Under the pieces are notes generated by a model, which saw only the letters and a list, made by a program, of their open reading frames with translations, made no database searches and was not told the origin of the DNA. 64,000 bases of DNA from Ardenticatenaceae bacterium (GTDB taxonomy: Bacteria > Chloroflexota > Anaerolineae > Promineifilales > Promineifilaceae): NCBI GenBank assembly GCA_011525915.1, contig WYBM01000030.1, positions 62,001-126,000 of the forward strand, read 5' to 3'. Positions within the stretch are counted from its first letter, which is position 1; each line of letters begins with the position of its first letter. The position numbers and the translations under genes were made by a program. Positions 43,225 through 51,806 of the stretch are shown piece after piece.

Positions 43225-44301
43225 ATGGACAAAACACAAGGTCTCACCTGCCCTGAATGCCAGGGCGTTGTGCCCGTTAAAGAAGGCGACCGGCTCGTCA
43301 CCTGCCCCTATTGTGGTTTGCATGCCTTGATCCAGGGGGAACAGGGCGTACGCCGCTGGCAAGTGGGCCGCCGCGTGGAACGAGCTCAGGCCCGCCGCGC
43401 CGTCGAAGGCTTCTTTTCCGGTGTTAAAAAGGCGCGCGACCTGAAAAAAGCGGCGGAAATCAGTGATATGTTTCTGGTATACTTGCCGTACTGGCGCGCC
43501 CGTGCTGATGTAGCCGGCTGGCTGTTTGGCCGTATCCGTAAAGATAAAGATGAAACCAGGCCCGCTGAAGTGCAGGTATTTGAAGAGATGCACTGGAACG
43601 ACGCCGCCCTGGATGTGTCAGAATATGGTGTGCATCGGGTAACTTTGGGCAGGGACCAATTAGAACCTTACGATAAAGAGGCACTGCACGCGCAAGCGAT
43701 TGTGTTTGAACCGACCGAATCACACACCGATGCCCTGGATGAAGCCCGTGACCATTTTGTGTATCGCGGCCGCAGCCGGAAAAAACTGGACACAACCTAC
43801 TTTGAAAAGTTCCACTTTTTACACGAACAGCTTTCTATTGTTTATTACCCGCTGTGGATAGCTCGTTATGATTACCGCCAACGCCATTACCAGGTGGTGG
43901 TGGACGGGGTCACGAACGAACTGTTATACGGTAAAGCGCCTGGCAACATCTTCTATCGGGCGGCAGCGCTGGTGGGTGGCATGGCTGCCGGAAACTTTGT
44001 GTTGGTCAACGGCACCTTGCTGGCGGCTTCTGCCTTAAGCGGCAGCGACGATGACGGCGCCTGGCTGATTTTGCTGCCCATCATCATAGGTTTTATGCTG
44101 ATTGTGGCCGGCTACCGTGCCTTCCGTTATGGCGAAGAAGTAGAGCAGGCAGCCGGCAAGGTCAAAAAGGCCACCACCAGCAAAGAGGGCGCCGGCGGTT
44201 GGATGGAGATGCTAACTGGCAGCGGCAATGTGGATATGGGCGGCCTGATGAAAACCGGCATGGAGCTGTTGGACGAAGTGTCAAAAACCAGCAGGCGCTG
44301 A
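43225..44301 (+). CDS. Zinc-ribbon membrane protein 2
   Basis: This 358-residue relative of the preceding protein has a zinc ribbon (CPEC..CPYCG), a basic helix, the motif YLPYWRARADVAGWLFG, a second YYPLWIARYDYRQRHYQVVVDG block, then two membrane helices (GGMAAGNFVLVNGTLLAAS and LILLPIIIGFMLIVAG) and an acidic/Gly tail. The repeated pattern of small hydrophobic-aromatic-W-x-x-R followed by Y-x-V-V-V-D-G suggests a duplicated or paired fold of unknown function. Confidence 0.75.
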   Translation: MDKTQGLTCPECQGVVPVKEGDRLVTCPYCGLHALIQGEQGVRRWQVGRRVERAQARRAVEGFFSGVKKARDLKKAAEISDMFLVYLPYWRARADVAGWLFGRIRKDKDETRPAEVQVFEEMHWNDAALDVSEYGVHRVTLGRDQLEPYDKEALHAQAIVFEPTESHTDALDEARDHFVYRGRSRKKLDTTYFEKFHFLHEQLSIVYYPLWIARYDYRQRHYQVVVDGVTNELLYGKAPGNIFYRAAALVGGMAAGNFVLVNGTLLAASALSGSDDDGAWLILLPIIIGFMLIVAGYRAFRYGEEVEQAAGKVKKATTSKEGAGGWMEMLTGSGNVDMGGLMKTGMELLDEVSKTSRR

Positions 44302-44344
44302 GCGAATCACCCGTTACTGATCACTAACTACGGAACAGTTGTGT

Positions 44345-44932
44345 ATGAAACTACTCGCCTTACGATGCCCTCAATGCGGCCAAAAGTTAGAACCACAGCA
44401 GGCTGATGTGGTAGCGATAGCCTGTGCCCACTGCTTCACGGCCGTGGCCGTACACCAGAACGGCCTGCAACCCCTAGACGTTTATTACGCCGCGCCCGCC
44501 CAAGAGCACGTAGAGCGTTGGCTGCCATTTTGGGTCTTTCACGGCCGTGTGCATATCCAACGGCGTGACTCACAAGGAGGCAGCAAAGGGGCCGACAAAG
44601 AGGCTGCCCAACTATGGCAGCAGGTGCAGCGCCTCTATGCTCCTGCCTGGCACCTGCCTGTGGCCCAGGCGCGTGAGCTGGGCAGCCGGCTGGTGCAGGC
44701 CCAACCCCTCTTCCAGGCCATTCCCCGCCCAGACGCGGCCCTGATCTCTGAAACCGTCATCCTGCCGGAAGATGGCCTGAAGCTGCTTGACTTCATTGTG
44801 CTGACCATTGAAGCCGAACGCAAAGATTGGCTGCGCGATCTGAAGTTTACCATCGAAGCCGGGCCGCCTGCCCTGTGGGCCATCCCTGGCCGGCAGCAGG
44901 GTGCGGGCTGGCAGTTGACAGCCCGCACTTGA
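44345..44932 (+). CDS. Zinc-ribbon protein 3, soluble
   Basis: This 195-residue protein has the zinc ribbon LRCPQCGQKLEPQQ..IACAHCFTAVAV and one block ERWLPFWVFHGRVHIQRRD matching the first W motif of the two preceding proteins. It lacks membrane helices and the VVVDG block. It ends before an intergenic repeat array. With the two genes before it, it forms a compact same-strand cluster; the family function is not known to me. Confidence 0.7.
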   Translation: MKLLALRCPQCGQKLEPQQADVVAIACAHCFTAVAVHQNGLQPLDVYYAAPAQEHVERWLPFWVFHGRVHIQRRDSQGGSKGADKEAAQLWQQVQRLYAPAWHLPVAQARELGSRLVQAQPLFQAIPRPDAALISETVILPEDGLKLLDFIVLTIEAERKDWLRDLKFTIEAGPPALWAIPGRQQGAGWQLTART

Positions 44933-44934
44933 CC

Positions 44935-45004
44935 ACAGTTCAGTAGATCCCGACTGAACACTGACCTACTGAACACTGACCTACTGAACACTGAACACTG
45001 TAAA
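44935..45004. repeat. Intergenic CACTGA array R5
   Basis: Units of ACTGAACACTGACCT repeat between zinc-ribbon gene 3 and ridA, just upstream of the ridA ribosome-binding site AAGGAG. Confidence 0.85.
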
Positions 45005-45017
45005 CAAGGAGTAAACA

Positions 45018-45404
45018 ATGCCTAAAGAGATCATTCACACAGACCACGCACCAGCGGCCGTAGGGCCCTATTCACAGGCCGTACGCACTGGAAATCTGCT
45101 GTTCACAGCCGGGCAGGTAGCGCTGGACCCGGCCACGGGTAAACTGGTGGACGGTGACATCAAAGTGCAGACAGAGCGGGTCATGCAAAATTTACAGGCG
45201 GTGCTGACCGCCGCCGGGACGAGCTTTGCACACGTGGTAAAAGCCACCGTGTTCCTGGCCGATATCACCGATTTTGCAGCTATGAACGAGGTCTACGGCC
45301 GTTACGTAACCTCTGCCCCCCCCGCCCGCTCGGCATTTCAGGTGACGGCACTGCCGCTGGGGGCCCGCGTAGAAATTGAGATGATAGCGGAGATTGGCGA
45401 TTAG
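45018..45404 (+). CDS. ridA: RidA-family enamine/imine deaminase
   Basis: This 128-residue RidA/YjgF protein hydrolyses reactive 2-aminoacrylate and related enamines made by PLP enzymes. The pattern is PAAVGPYSQAVRTGNLLFTAGQVALDPATG, MQNLQAVLTAAGTSFAHVVKATVFLADITDFAAMNEVYG, then APPARSAFQVTALPLGARVEIEMIA with the conserved Arg and the final strand. Length and start (AAGGAG upstream) are typical. A link to the PLP enzymes in this window is plausible but not shown. Confidence 0.95.
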   Translation: MPKEIIHTDHAPAAVGPYSQAVRTGNLLFTAGQVALDPATGKLVDGDIKVQTERVMQNLQAVLTAAGTSFAHVVKATVFLADITDFAAMNEVYGRYVTSAPPARSAFQVTALPLGARVEIEMIAEIGD

Positions 45405-45451
45405 AGGCTGGCGATACGCCTTGTAGCTGCCCTCCAAGCCCTTTGGTGTCT

Positions 45452-46144
45452 ATGGCTCAAGAAACGATTCTGGTTGTCGATGATGAAGCGAACATTCGTG
45501 ACCTGGCACGCCTGTATCTGGAAAAGGATGGGTACAAGGTGGTCACGGCCGTGGACGGGCAGCAGGCCCTGGACATCATCCAGCAAGCCCCTCCGACATT
45601 GATGGTTCTGGACTTGATGCTGCCCGGCATTGATGGTTGGGAGGTGTGCCGCCGCGTACGCGCCAGCAGCAGCAGCCTGCCCATCCTTATGCTTACCGCC
45701 CGCAACGATGATATTGATAAGATCGTCGGCCTGGAAATGGGGGCGGATGATTACCTGACCAAACCCTTTAACCCCCGTGAACTGGTGGCTCGTGTGCGCG
45801 CCATTTTACGCCGCGCCGGGCCAGCTTCCGCTGGGCCCAAGGCCGGCCAGGTGCGGCAGTTAGGGAACGTCACAGCAGACCCCACGGCGCGCGAAGTGAC
45901 CGTCGAAGGTGGGCGGGTGACACTGCGGGCCAAAGAGTTTGACCTGCTCATCACCCTTATGGACCATGTGAACATTGTGCTTTCGCGAGACCAACTGCTA
46001 GACCTGGTGTGGGGTTACGAATTTTACGGCCAGACACGCACCGTTGATGTGCATATTGCCCACCTGCGTGACCGGCTGACAGGCAGCAACATCACGATTG
46101 AAACCGTTTGGGGCATGGGCTACAAACTGATCCTGAACGAATAA
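45452..46144 (+). CDS. OmpR/PhoB-type response regulator
   Basis: This 230-residue regulator has a receiver domain with DDE near the start, the phospho-acceptor Asp in LMVLDLMLPG, Thr in MLTARND and Lys in DDYLTKPFNPREL, then a C-terminal winged helix with VTLRAKEFDLLITLM and GQTRTVDVHIAHLRDRL. The downstream histidine kinase is its likely partner. ATG 45452 lacks a clear ribosome-binding site. The signal sensed is unknown. Confidence 0.94.
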   Translation: MAQETILVVDDEANIRDLARLYLEKDGYKVVTAVDGQQALDIIQQAPPTLMVLDLMLPGIDGWEVCRRVRASSSSLPILMLTARNDDIDKIVGLEMGADDYLTKPFNPRELVARVRAILRRAGPASAGPKAGQVRQLGNVTADPTAREVTVEGGRVTLRAKEFDLLITLMDHVNIVLSRDQLLDLVWGYEFYGQTRTVDVHIAHLRDRLTGSNITIETVWGMGYKLILNE

Positions 46145-46254
46145 ATCACCCTGTGGAGGGTAACTTACAGTGCCTGTCCATCACCGAGTCTAAACTTGCC
46201 AGGCTTTTTACACTTTCCTTACATTTTCCTCCTTCGTCATTCAGAAAATTCCGT

Positions 46255-46260
46255 TACACT
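46255..46260 (+). promoter_or_regulatory. TACACT box, leaderless promoter of the histidine kinase
   Basis: TACACT is followed by six bases and ATG 46267. The 123-base gap after the response regulator makes a separate kinase transcript plausible. Confidence 0.5.
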
Positions 46261-46266
46261 CATACC

Positions 46267-47742
46267 ATGTTAAAAACATTACGCAGCCGGCTGTTGATCT
46301 CATATGTTGTGGTCATTTTTGTGACCCTGGCCGTGGTGGGGGCAGCCATGCTGGCATTGGTCTCCCAACCTGAGATTCGTTTCTCGTCTGCGCTGCAACG
46401 GCTGGATGATCTCAGCCGAACCGGCCGAAATGAGATTACCCGGCTTGTAAGCACCGGGGCCAGCCGCCAGCGCATCATTGAGGTGCTGGATGAAACGGCC
46501 GTGCAAAACAACGTGCGCATTCTGGTCATAAATGCGCGTAACAGTGAAGTTATTTATGACAGCAGTACCAACGACCCGTGGCTGGGTGACATTATCCAGG
46601 CCCAGGAAATCACGCGTCGCCTTTTGCCCTCAACAGACCGTTTTACTTTCGCGGCCCGGTTTCAGCACAGCAACGGTACGCGCTGGCTGTTATATTCGCG
46701 GGCCTTATCAGCCACTGGTTTTGACCAACAGTTAGTGGTCTATGCCCTGCCAGAGCCGACGCCGCTGGCCTTCTTTGAAAACATTGGGTTTGGCCGCACC
46801 CTGTTCCGGGCAGGTCTGTTAGCTACCCTGGTAGCGGCGCTTTTGGGTATGTGGATCGCCCGGTCAGTGGCCCGGCCCTTGCAAAAGCTGGCGGGGGCGG
46901 TTGAAGCCATCACCGCCGGCGATTATGAACAGCAGTTACCATTACAGGGACCAGAGGAGGTGCAGCGTGTGGCGGCCAGTTTTAATATCATGTCTGCAGA
47001 GGTGGGGCACACACGGAACGCCCAGCGGGACTTTGTGGCCAACGTCTCGCATGATTTAAAGACACCTATCACCTCTATTCGTGGTTGGAGCCAGGCTTTG
47101 TTGGATGGCACGGCCGTGACCCCCACAGACCAGCAGCACGCCGCCAGCATCATCTATAGTGAGTCAGAACGTATGGCCCGTATGGTGGATGATCTGCTGG
47201 ATCTGGCCCGCATTGAATCTGGCCAGATAGCCCTCAGGCAAGAACGGTTAGATTTGCAACTGCTTTTAGATCGTGTCTACCAAAGCTTCTTACCACACGC
47301 CCAAGAGCACCAGATTGTGCTGACACTAGACGCCCCCAGCATGCCCGCAGTATGGGGTGATCATGACCGCCTGGTGCAGGTATTTGCCAACCTGGTAGAT
47401 AATGCCCTGACCCATACATCGGCTGGCGGGCGCATCCATCTGACGCTGCGCCGTCATGGAGAAAAAGCGGTGGAAGTGCTGGTACAGGATACCGGTAAAG
47501 GCATTGCTCCAGGAGAATTATCGCGAATTTTTGAACGGTTTTACCAGGTAGAAAAATCGCGGGTGCGGGCCGACGGCCGTCGTGGTTCTGGTTTAGGATT
47601 GGCCATTGTGAAAGAGTTGGTGGGGCTACATCATGGCCGGGTGTTGGCTCGTAGTGAAGTGGGTAAAGGCAGCCTGTTTATTGTGCGCCTGCCAGTTGGC
47701 CATACCACAGAAGGGACGACTCTGGTACGCCGAACGCCCTAG
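46267..47742 (+). CDS. Membrane sensor histidine kinase
   Basis: This 491-residue kinase has an N-terminal membrane helix, an extracellular sensor domain (about 35-180), a second membrane helix, a HAMP domain around RSVARPLQKLAGAVEAITAGD, a HisKA domain with the phospho-His in NVSHDLKTPITSIRGW and a HATPase domain with LVDNALTHT, DTGKGI and GSGLGLAIVKELV. It is the partner of the regulator upstream. TACACT lies exactly six bases before the ATG and there is no Shine-Dalgarno, so the mRNA may be leaderless; the frame itself is open into the regulator gene. Confidence 0.93.
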   Translation: MLKTLRSRLLISYVVVIFVTLAVVGAAMLALVSQPEIRFSSALQRLDDLSRTGRNEITRLVSTGASRQRIIEVLDETAVQNNVRILVINARNSEVIYDSSTNDPWLGDIIQAQEITRRLLPSTDRFTFAARFQHSNGTRWLLYSRALSATGFDQQLVVYALPEPTPLAFFENIGFGRTLFRAGLLATLVAALLGMWIARSVARPLQKLAGAVEAITAGDYEQQLPLQGPEEVQRVAASFNIMSAEVGHTRNAQRDFVANVSHDLKTPITSIRGWSQALLDGTAVTPTDQQHAASIIYSESERMARMVDDLLDLARIESGQIALRQERLDLQLLLDRVYQSFLPHAQEHQIVLTLDAPSMPAVWGDHDRLVQVFANLVDNALTHTSAGGRIHLTLRRHGEKAVEVLVQDTGKGIAPGELSRIFERFYQVEKSRVRADGRRGSGLGLAIVKELVGLHHGRVLARSEVGKGSLFIVRLPVGHTTEGTTLVRRTP

Positions 47743-47955
47743 TACCAGTCATCAGAAGTCAGTCATCAGAAGTCAGTAACCAGTGTTCAGTAGACTTTTT
47801 CCAGAGATAGGCCAGCACTGAACACTGTACACTGACGACTGAAAACTGATGCCAGTAGCAGTCATCAGAAGTCAGTAACCAGTGTTCAGTGGGCATTTAC
47901 GAGCGTTAGGCCCCACTGATAACTGTACACTGATGACTGAAAACTGCTACTGGGT
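47742..47955. repeat. Large intergenic CAGT array R6
   Basis: Two copies of a roughly 110-base block are visible (starting AGTCATCAGAAGTCAGTAACC near 47756 and near 47860), each made of AGTCATCAGAAGTCAG and CACTG(A/T)AAACTGA units flanking a short unique insert. It separates the kinase from the convergent TPR gene. Confidence 0.85.
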
Positions 47956-48617
47956 TACTCATCATCTTGAAACTGTCGATCCAATTCTTCAAGCAGTTGG
48001 GCAGCTTCCACCAGTTTGTCCAGGGGATTAACGTCCCCTGTAAAGTAGCGATAATCGGCCGGCATGAGATCCAGCGTGCGTACAATCTCATCATATTTGG
48101 TTTTGAGTGATTGGGGGGAAATGCCAAAAACGGCGGCTATATCAGCCCGATTGGTTTTGACAAAGTTTATTTTGGCAATGGCATAAGCAATACCGGCGGC
48201 CCACAAGGCCGGCTTGGGGGTGGGCAACGGCCGTCGCCCTACCGTGATCCGATACTCCAACCACATTTGAATGCCCTTACCAATGCGATCAACCGGCATT
48301 TCCAACGTTTTCATACCCTCAATCAACGCCACCTCTACATCATCCAGGGCTGTGGAAAAAAGGCGCTCATAACGGGCAGCCACGTCACTCTTCGTTTCTG
48401 TTTGCAAATAGCCGCCCATGGCCTCCATCGCCTGGTCATAATGACCACCACGAGTGTACGCACGAGTTAAATTAAGATGGTATTCTGGATTATCGGGCAC
48501 AGCCGCAATAGCCTTGACAAAAGCAGCCACTGCCTTATCAATTTCCCATGATTCATAGTGTGCCAGGCCTTCTTTGTTTAATTGAAATGCCCGGTCCCGT
48601 TTAGTTTGTGCAGTCAT
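47955..48617 (-). CDS. TPR protein with helical DUF6398-like C-terminal domain
   Basis: This 220-residue protein starts with tetratricopeptide-like helices (NKEGLAHYESWEIDKAVAAFVKAIAAVPDNPEYHLNLTRAY) and continues into an all-helical domain (ALWAAGIAYAIAKINFVKTNRADIAAVFGISPQSLKTKYDEIVRTL) that resembles cyclin/TFIIB-like or DUF6398 domains by its AxYA..N and hydrophobic-G-hydrophobic-S helix-turn-helix pattern. It may bind nucleic acid or a partner protein. The last residues border the repeat array. Function unknown. Confidence 0.65.
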   Translation of the reverse strand: MTAQTKRDRAFQLNKEGLAHYESWEIDKAVAAFVKAIAAVPDNPEYHLNLTRAYTRGGHYDQAMEAMGGYLQTETKSDVAARYERLFSTALDDVEVALIEGMKTLEMPVDRIGKGIQMWLEYRITVGRRPLPTPKPALWAAGIAYAIAKINFVKTNRADIAAVFGISPQSLKTKYDEIVRTLDLMPADYRYFTGDVNPLDKLVEAAQLLEELDRQFQDDE

Positions 48618-48715
48618 GATGTTTGTTTGAGCAGTGCTCCTTCTTCACGATATATTCACGCCAGATGGTATATGCATTGTACAGAGTGGGTAAATGAGCG
48701 TCAAGCCGAGAACGA

Positions 48716-49501
48716 TTATGGTGCAAGCGGTTGAAAACTGCCAAAAATCAACGCCATCTCATAAGTAAATGTGGCTATCTCCTCAGTCGGTCCACAGATG
48801 GTCAGCCAATAATTTATGGGGGCTCCATGAACCTGGGCATGGCACCGCCAGACGCGGCCATTGATTTCGTAATTTCGGTAAAAGGAGAGTTGGTCATGGC
48901 CCAGAAAACTCTGCGTCAGGTTTGGGCGGCGCCCATCAAGCTGGGCTTGAACAGCGTCTTGCAGCGCAGCCGAAGGGACAGCCGGGCCAGCCGCTATTAA
49001 CAAAAAAATCTGGCTGTCGGGTGTATTGGATGCCAACAGCTTTGGTTGAATATTATCAGCGATGGGTGTCCACGAGGCCATCACCGCCTGGGCTGCCGGC
49101 AGGTTGAGCATATCGGTAAAGGCACCGCTCAGCTGGGGATCATCGGTGGTTGCCCACAGCCAGGTAGAGGGCAGGTTGATGGTGTATTGGTATCCGGGGG
49201 CAGTGACGGCCGTCCAACTGCGTGGGCGTGAGATATCAGGGTTCACCAGGATCAGGGGCTTTTGTGCCAGGGAGTGTAACAGCCAGACAAGCAGCAGCAG
49301 AATGACGGCCGTCGTGGCCGCATAATAGCCAATGGCGGACAGAGAAACAGATGGTTCATCAGCAGTATGGTTCTTTCCTAAAGAATGGGCCGGAAGAGCC
49401 GCTGTGGGTTTAGGGGGTATTTGCAACCGGGCACCGCAGCGCCAGCATTCGTTGTCTCCTTCTAAAATTGCCTGTCCACACCGATCACAACGCAACGCCA
49501 T
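48716..49501 (-). CDS. Zinc-ribbon single-pass membrane protein
   Basis: This 261-residue protein has a zinc ribbon at the N-terminus (CDRCG..CWRCG), a disordered linker, one membrane helix (YYAATTAVILLLLVWLLHSL) and an outside domain of about 165 residues beginning GYQYTINLPSTWLWATTDD, with a small Cys-containing strand near RVWRCHAQVHG. The outer domain resembles PsbP/DUF1795-like folds used for lipoprotein or stress proteins, but this is only a pattern guess. AGGA is close before ATG 49501. Confidence 0.7.
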   Translation of the reverse strand: MALRCDRCGQAILEGDNECWRCGARLQIPPKPTAALPAHSLGKNHTADEPSVSLSAIGYYAATTAVILLLLVWLLHSLAQKPLILVNPDISRPRSWTAVTAPGYQYTINLPSTWLWATTDDPQLSGAFTDMLNLPAAQAVMASWTPIADNIQPKLLASNTPDSQIFLLIAAGPAVPSAALQDAVQAQLDGRRPNLTQSFLGHDQLSFYRNYEINGRVWRCHAQVHGAPINYWLTICGPTEEIATFTYEMALIFGSFQPLAP

Positions 49502-49692
49502 CACGTCCTACCTATATTTAGGTACTCAAATCCTATTGTCGTTATCAAAGCAGGTTCGTACACTTTTAACAACGTGGAAAAGTAACCCCCGTATTGTAAA
49601 ACCTACATCCAAGTATACATAGAACTTGCTCAAAGTATGTAATTATTTGTGTATAAATCCCATATCCTCCTTTTTCTCCTCTTCCCGCAAAG

Positions 49693-49720
49693 AGCCTTGC
49701 TTCAGCAAGGCTTTTTGTTG
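49693..49720 (+). terminator. Plus-strand terminator without an upstream plus-strand gene
   Basis: AGCCTTGC/GCAAGGCT forms an 8-bp stem with a TTCA loop, followed by TTTTGTT. No plus-strand gene ends within 1.9 kb upstream, so it may terminate a small RNA or attenuate transcription ahead of the nitroreductase gene. The gap 49505-49692 otherwise shows only AT-rich sequence. Confidence 0.65.
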
Positions 49721-49807
49721 TCTGGAAAGTATTGAGGCGCAGCCTCCTTCATGCCCCTAAAGCCTATAGGCGGACGGCGCATCCTGACTTTTGCGGCCGA
49801 TCACGAG

Positions 49808-49813
49808 TACAAT
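49808..49813 (+). promoter_or_regulatory. TACAAT box, leaderless promoter of the nitroreductase gene
   Basis: TACAAT is followed by CAGGGC and ATG 49820. A CTGACT -35-like element lies 18 bases upstream (49784-49789). Confidence 0.55.
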
Positions 49814-49819
49814 CAGGGC

Positions 49820-50422
49820 ATGAAAACCGATGTTACCTCCTGGATAAAAAACCGCCGCTCTATCAGGCGTTACCGGTCAGAACAAATACCGTTGGAAGCC
49901 ATAGAAACGTTGTTAACGGCCGCTACCTATGCTCCGTCTGCACATAACCGCCAGCCCTGGCGTTTTGCGGTCATCACCAGTCTGGCAACAAAACACAAGT
50001 TAGCGACGGCCATGGGCCAGAAGCTGCGCGCTGACCTGGAAGCCGACCATGTGCCGGAAACAGTTATTGCCCTGGATGTAAACCGTTCACATGAACGGAT
50101 CGTCAATGCGCCGCTGCTAATGTTGTTGTGTCTGACCATGGCCGACATGGACACATACACTGACCCTCAGCGCCAGCATCATGAATGGGTGATGGCGGTG
50201 CAAAGCACGGCCATGGCTGCCCAGAATTTGCTGCTGACCGCCCACACCTTAGGGTTAGGAGCCTGCTGGATGTGTGCGCCGCTTTTTTGCCCAGACGTCG
50301 TGTGCCACGTACTAGATTTGCCAGCCGATTGGCAGCCTCAGGGGCTGCTTACCATTGGCTACCCGGCAGAGGTTAAACAGAAGACGCGCCACCCGCTGGC
50401 CACCCGTGTGCTGTATCGTTAA
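49820..50422 (+). CDS. Nitroreductase-family protein (FMN-dependent)
   Basis: This 200-residue protein shows the nitroreductase pattern: IKNRRSIRRYRSEQIPLEAIETLLTAATYAPSAHNRQPWRFAVIT (FMN phosphate contacts at RRSIRRY and SAHNRQPW), VQSTAMAAQNLLLTAHTLGLGACWMCAPLF and LLTIGYP. It resembles the C-terminal FbiB/CofE-associated nitroreductases and malonic semialdehyde reductase-like proteins. The start is ATG 49820, with TACAAT six bases upstream. Substrate unknown; F420-related function is possible given the PPOX protein elsewhere in the window. Confidence 0.88.
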   Translation: MKTDVTSWIKNRRSIRRYRSEQIPLEAIETLLTAATYAPSAHNRQPWRFAVITSLATKHKLATAMGQKLRADLEADHVPETVIALDVNRSHERIVNAPLLMLLCLTMADMDTYTDPQRQHHEWVMAVQSTAMAAQNLLLTAHTLGLGACWMCAPLFCPDVVCHVLDLPADWQPQGLLTIGYPAEVKQKTRHPLATRVLYR

Positions 50423-50527
50423 TTCAATCTAAAATGTTGTACGGCCGTCTCTTTTTTGCTATCATTAAAGGTGAATTTATTGTATTTATTTGATTTATTC
50501 GATAAATGCATTAAACAGGCAACATAC

Positions 50528-51202
50528 ATGGCATTTAATCAGCTTGACTCCGAGTTTTTACAATATCTGATTGACCATCAGATTTCCCCAGGTGACCGGC
50601 TGCCCACGCTGAGCAACATCAGTGCAGAGTTAGGGATTAGCGTGGGCAAACTGCGCGAGCAGTTAGAGGTAGCACGCAGTCTCGGCTTTGTCTCTGTACG
50701 GCCGCGCGTGGGCATTCAACGGGAGCCGTTTTCTTTTGCTACGGCCGTGTTTAAGAGCGTCATGTTCAGCCTGGGCACAGGAGAAACAGCCTTTTCCCAG
50801 CTGGCAGAAATGCGCCGCACCGTAGAAAATGGTTTCTGGCATGAAGCTGTCACCCGTCTGACCCTAGCAGACAAAGAGCAGCTGCAAGATGTTGTTAACC
50901 GGGCCTATGAAAAGTTACATGGAGACCCGGTGCACGTGCCCAATGGGGAACACCGACAGCTGCATCTGCTTATTTTCAGCCGGTTGGAAAACCCCTTTGT
51001 GAAAGGCCTGTTAGAAGCTTATTGGGATGCCTACGAGGCCAGCGAGCTGACCCGCTATGCCCGGTATGAATACTGGTTAGGCGTGTGGCAATATCACGCA
51101 CGGATCGTAAAAGCATTAATGGCCGATGATTTTGAACAGGGGCGGCAGTTGCTGCAGGAACATTTTGAGCTGCTGCCCATGATCACGGCCGTGTCGGGGT
51201 AA
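50528..51202 (+). CDS. GntR-family transcriptional regulator
   Basis: This 224-residue regulator has the GntR winged helix (FLQYLIDHQISPGDRLPTLSNISAELGISVGKLREQLEVARSLGFVSVRPRVGIQ) and a helical FCD-type effector domain (EMRRTVENGFWHEAVTRL, HRQLHLLIFSRLENPF, YHARIVKALMADDFEQGRQLLQEHF). FadR-type regulators respond to organic acids or sugars. Its place before the CBS protein and korAB genes suggests it controls them. ATG 50528 is picked by family start; no strong ribosome-binding site is seen. Confidence 0.9.
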   Translation: MAFNQLDSEFLQYLIDHQISPGDRLPTLSNISAELGISVGKLREQLEVARSLGFVSVRPRVGIQREPFSFATAVFKSVMFSLGTGETAFSQLAEMRRTVENGFWHEAVTRLTLADKEQLQDVVNRAYEKLHGDPVHVPNGEHRQLHLLIFSRLENPFVKGLLEAYWDAYEASELTRYARYEYWLGVWQYHARIVKALMADDFEQGRQLLQEHFELLPMITAVSG

Positions 51203-51212
51203 AAAATGGAGG

Positions 51213-51247
51213 TTAGAGATCAGCAATCATCCCACTTTAATCTCTAA
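51213..51247. repeat. Gene-boundary hairpin after the GntR gene
   Basis: TTAGAGAT (51213-51220) and ATCTCTAA (51240-51247) form a perfect 8-bp stem with a 19-base loop between the regulator stop and the CBS gene. No T-run follows. Confidence 0.6.
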
Positions 51248-51261
51248 TCATTGAGGTGACT

Positions 51262-51732
51262 ATGAGTTTAGAACAAGAATTAAAAACGGAAAAGGTGATG
51301 CATTTAGACTTATTGGGGTTTTGTCAGGTGACTGGCGGCACGCCCGTGAGTGACACTTTGAACGAAATGCGCGAACAAAAAGTAAACGTCTGCCTGGTAA
51401 TAGATGGCGAGAGGTTAAAAGGCATATTTACCGACCGGGACGTCTTAACCAAAGTGGCCCACCATCCGGAAAACCTTGGCCAGCCAGTAGAGAGTGTGAT
51501 GACGGCTGACCCCATTACCATAGGGCCAGAGGTATCTGCCGCTACGGCCTTATGGTTGATGGAAGAAAAAGGGTTCCGCAACTTGCCGGTAGTGGCTGAA
51601 AACGGCCGTATTCTGGGTGTTATGACGCACCAGGCTGTTATTAACTATCTGGCCGCTCGTTATCCGGTGGAAGTCCTCAACCGGTCACCGCGCCCGGAGC
51701 AATTTCCACGCAAACCTGAGGGCGGGGATTAG
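51262..51732 (+). CDS. CBS-domain-pair protein
   Basis: This 156-residue protein consists of two CBS domains (PVSDTLNEMREQKVNVCLVIDGERLKGIFTDRDVL and SVMTADPITIGPEVSAATALWLMEEKGFRNLPVVAENGRILGVMTHQAV). CBS pairs bind adenine nucleotides or SAM and act as energy sensors. GAGG with ideal spacing sets ATG 51262. A further CBS pair is fused to KorB 2.5 kb downstream, so both may report the adenylate state to the same enzyme complex. Confidence 0.92.
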   Translation: MSLEQELKTEKVMHLDLLGFCQVTGGTPVSDTLNEMREQKVNVCLVIDGERLKGIFTDRDVLTKVAHHPENLGQPVESVMTADPITIGPEVSAATALWLMEEKGFRNLPVVAENGRILGVMTHQAVINYLAARYPVEVLNRSPRPEQFPRKPEGGD

Positions 51733-51737
51733 CCGTC

Positions 51738-51795
51738 AATGATAATCGGTAATCCATCATCCTTTGGCCCATTACCGATTACGGATAACCGAAAA
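51738..51795. repeat. Intergenic palindromic repeat R7 before korA1
   Basis: ATCGGTAAT (51745-51753) and ATTACCGAT (51770-51779) are inverted arms; the pattern is related to the ATTACCGATTACTG units elsewhere. The korA1 ribosome-binding site AGGGAGG lies just after it. Confidence 0.7.
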
Positions 51796-51806
51796 GGGAG
51801 GCTCTT

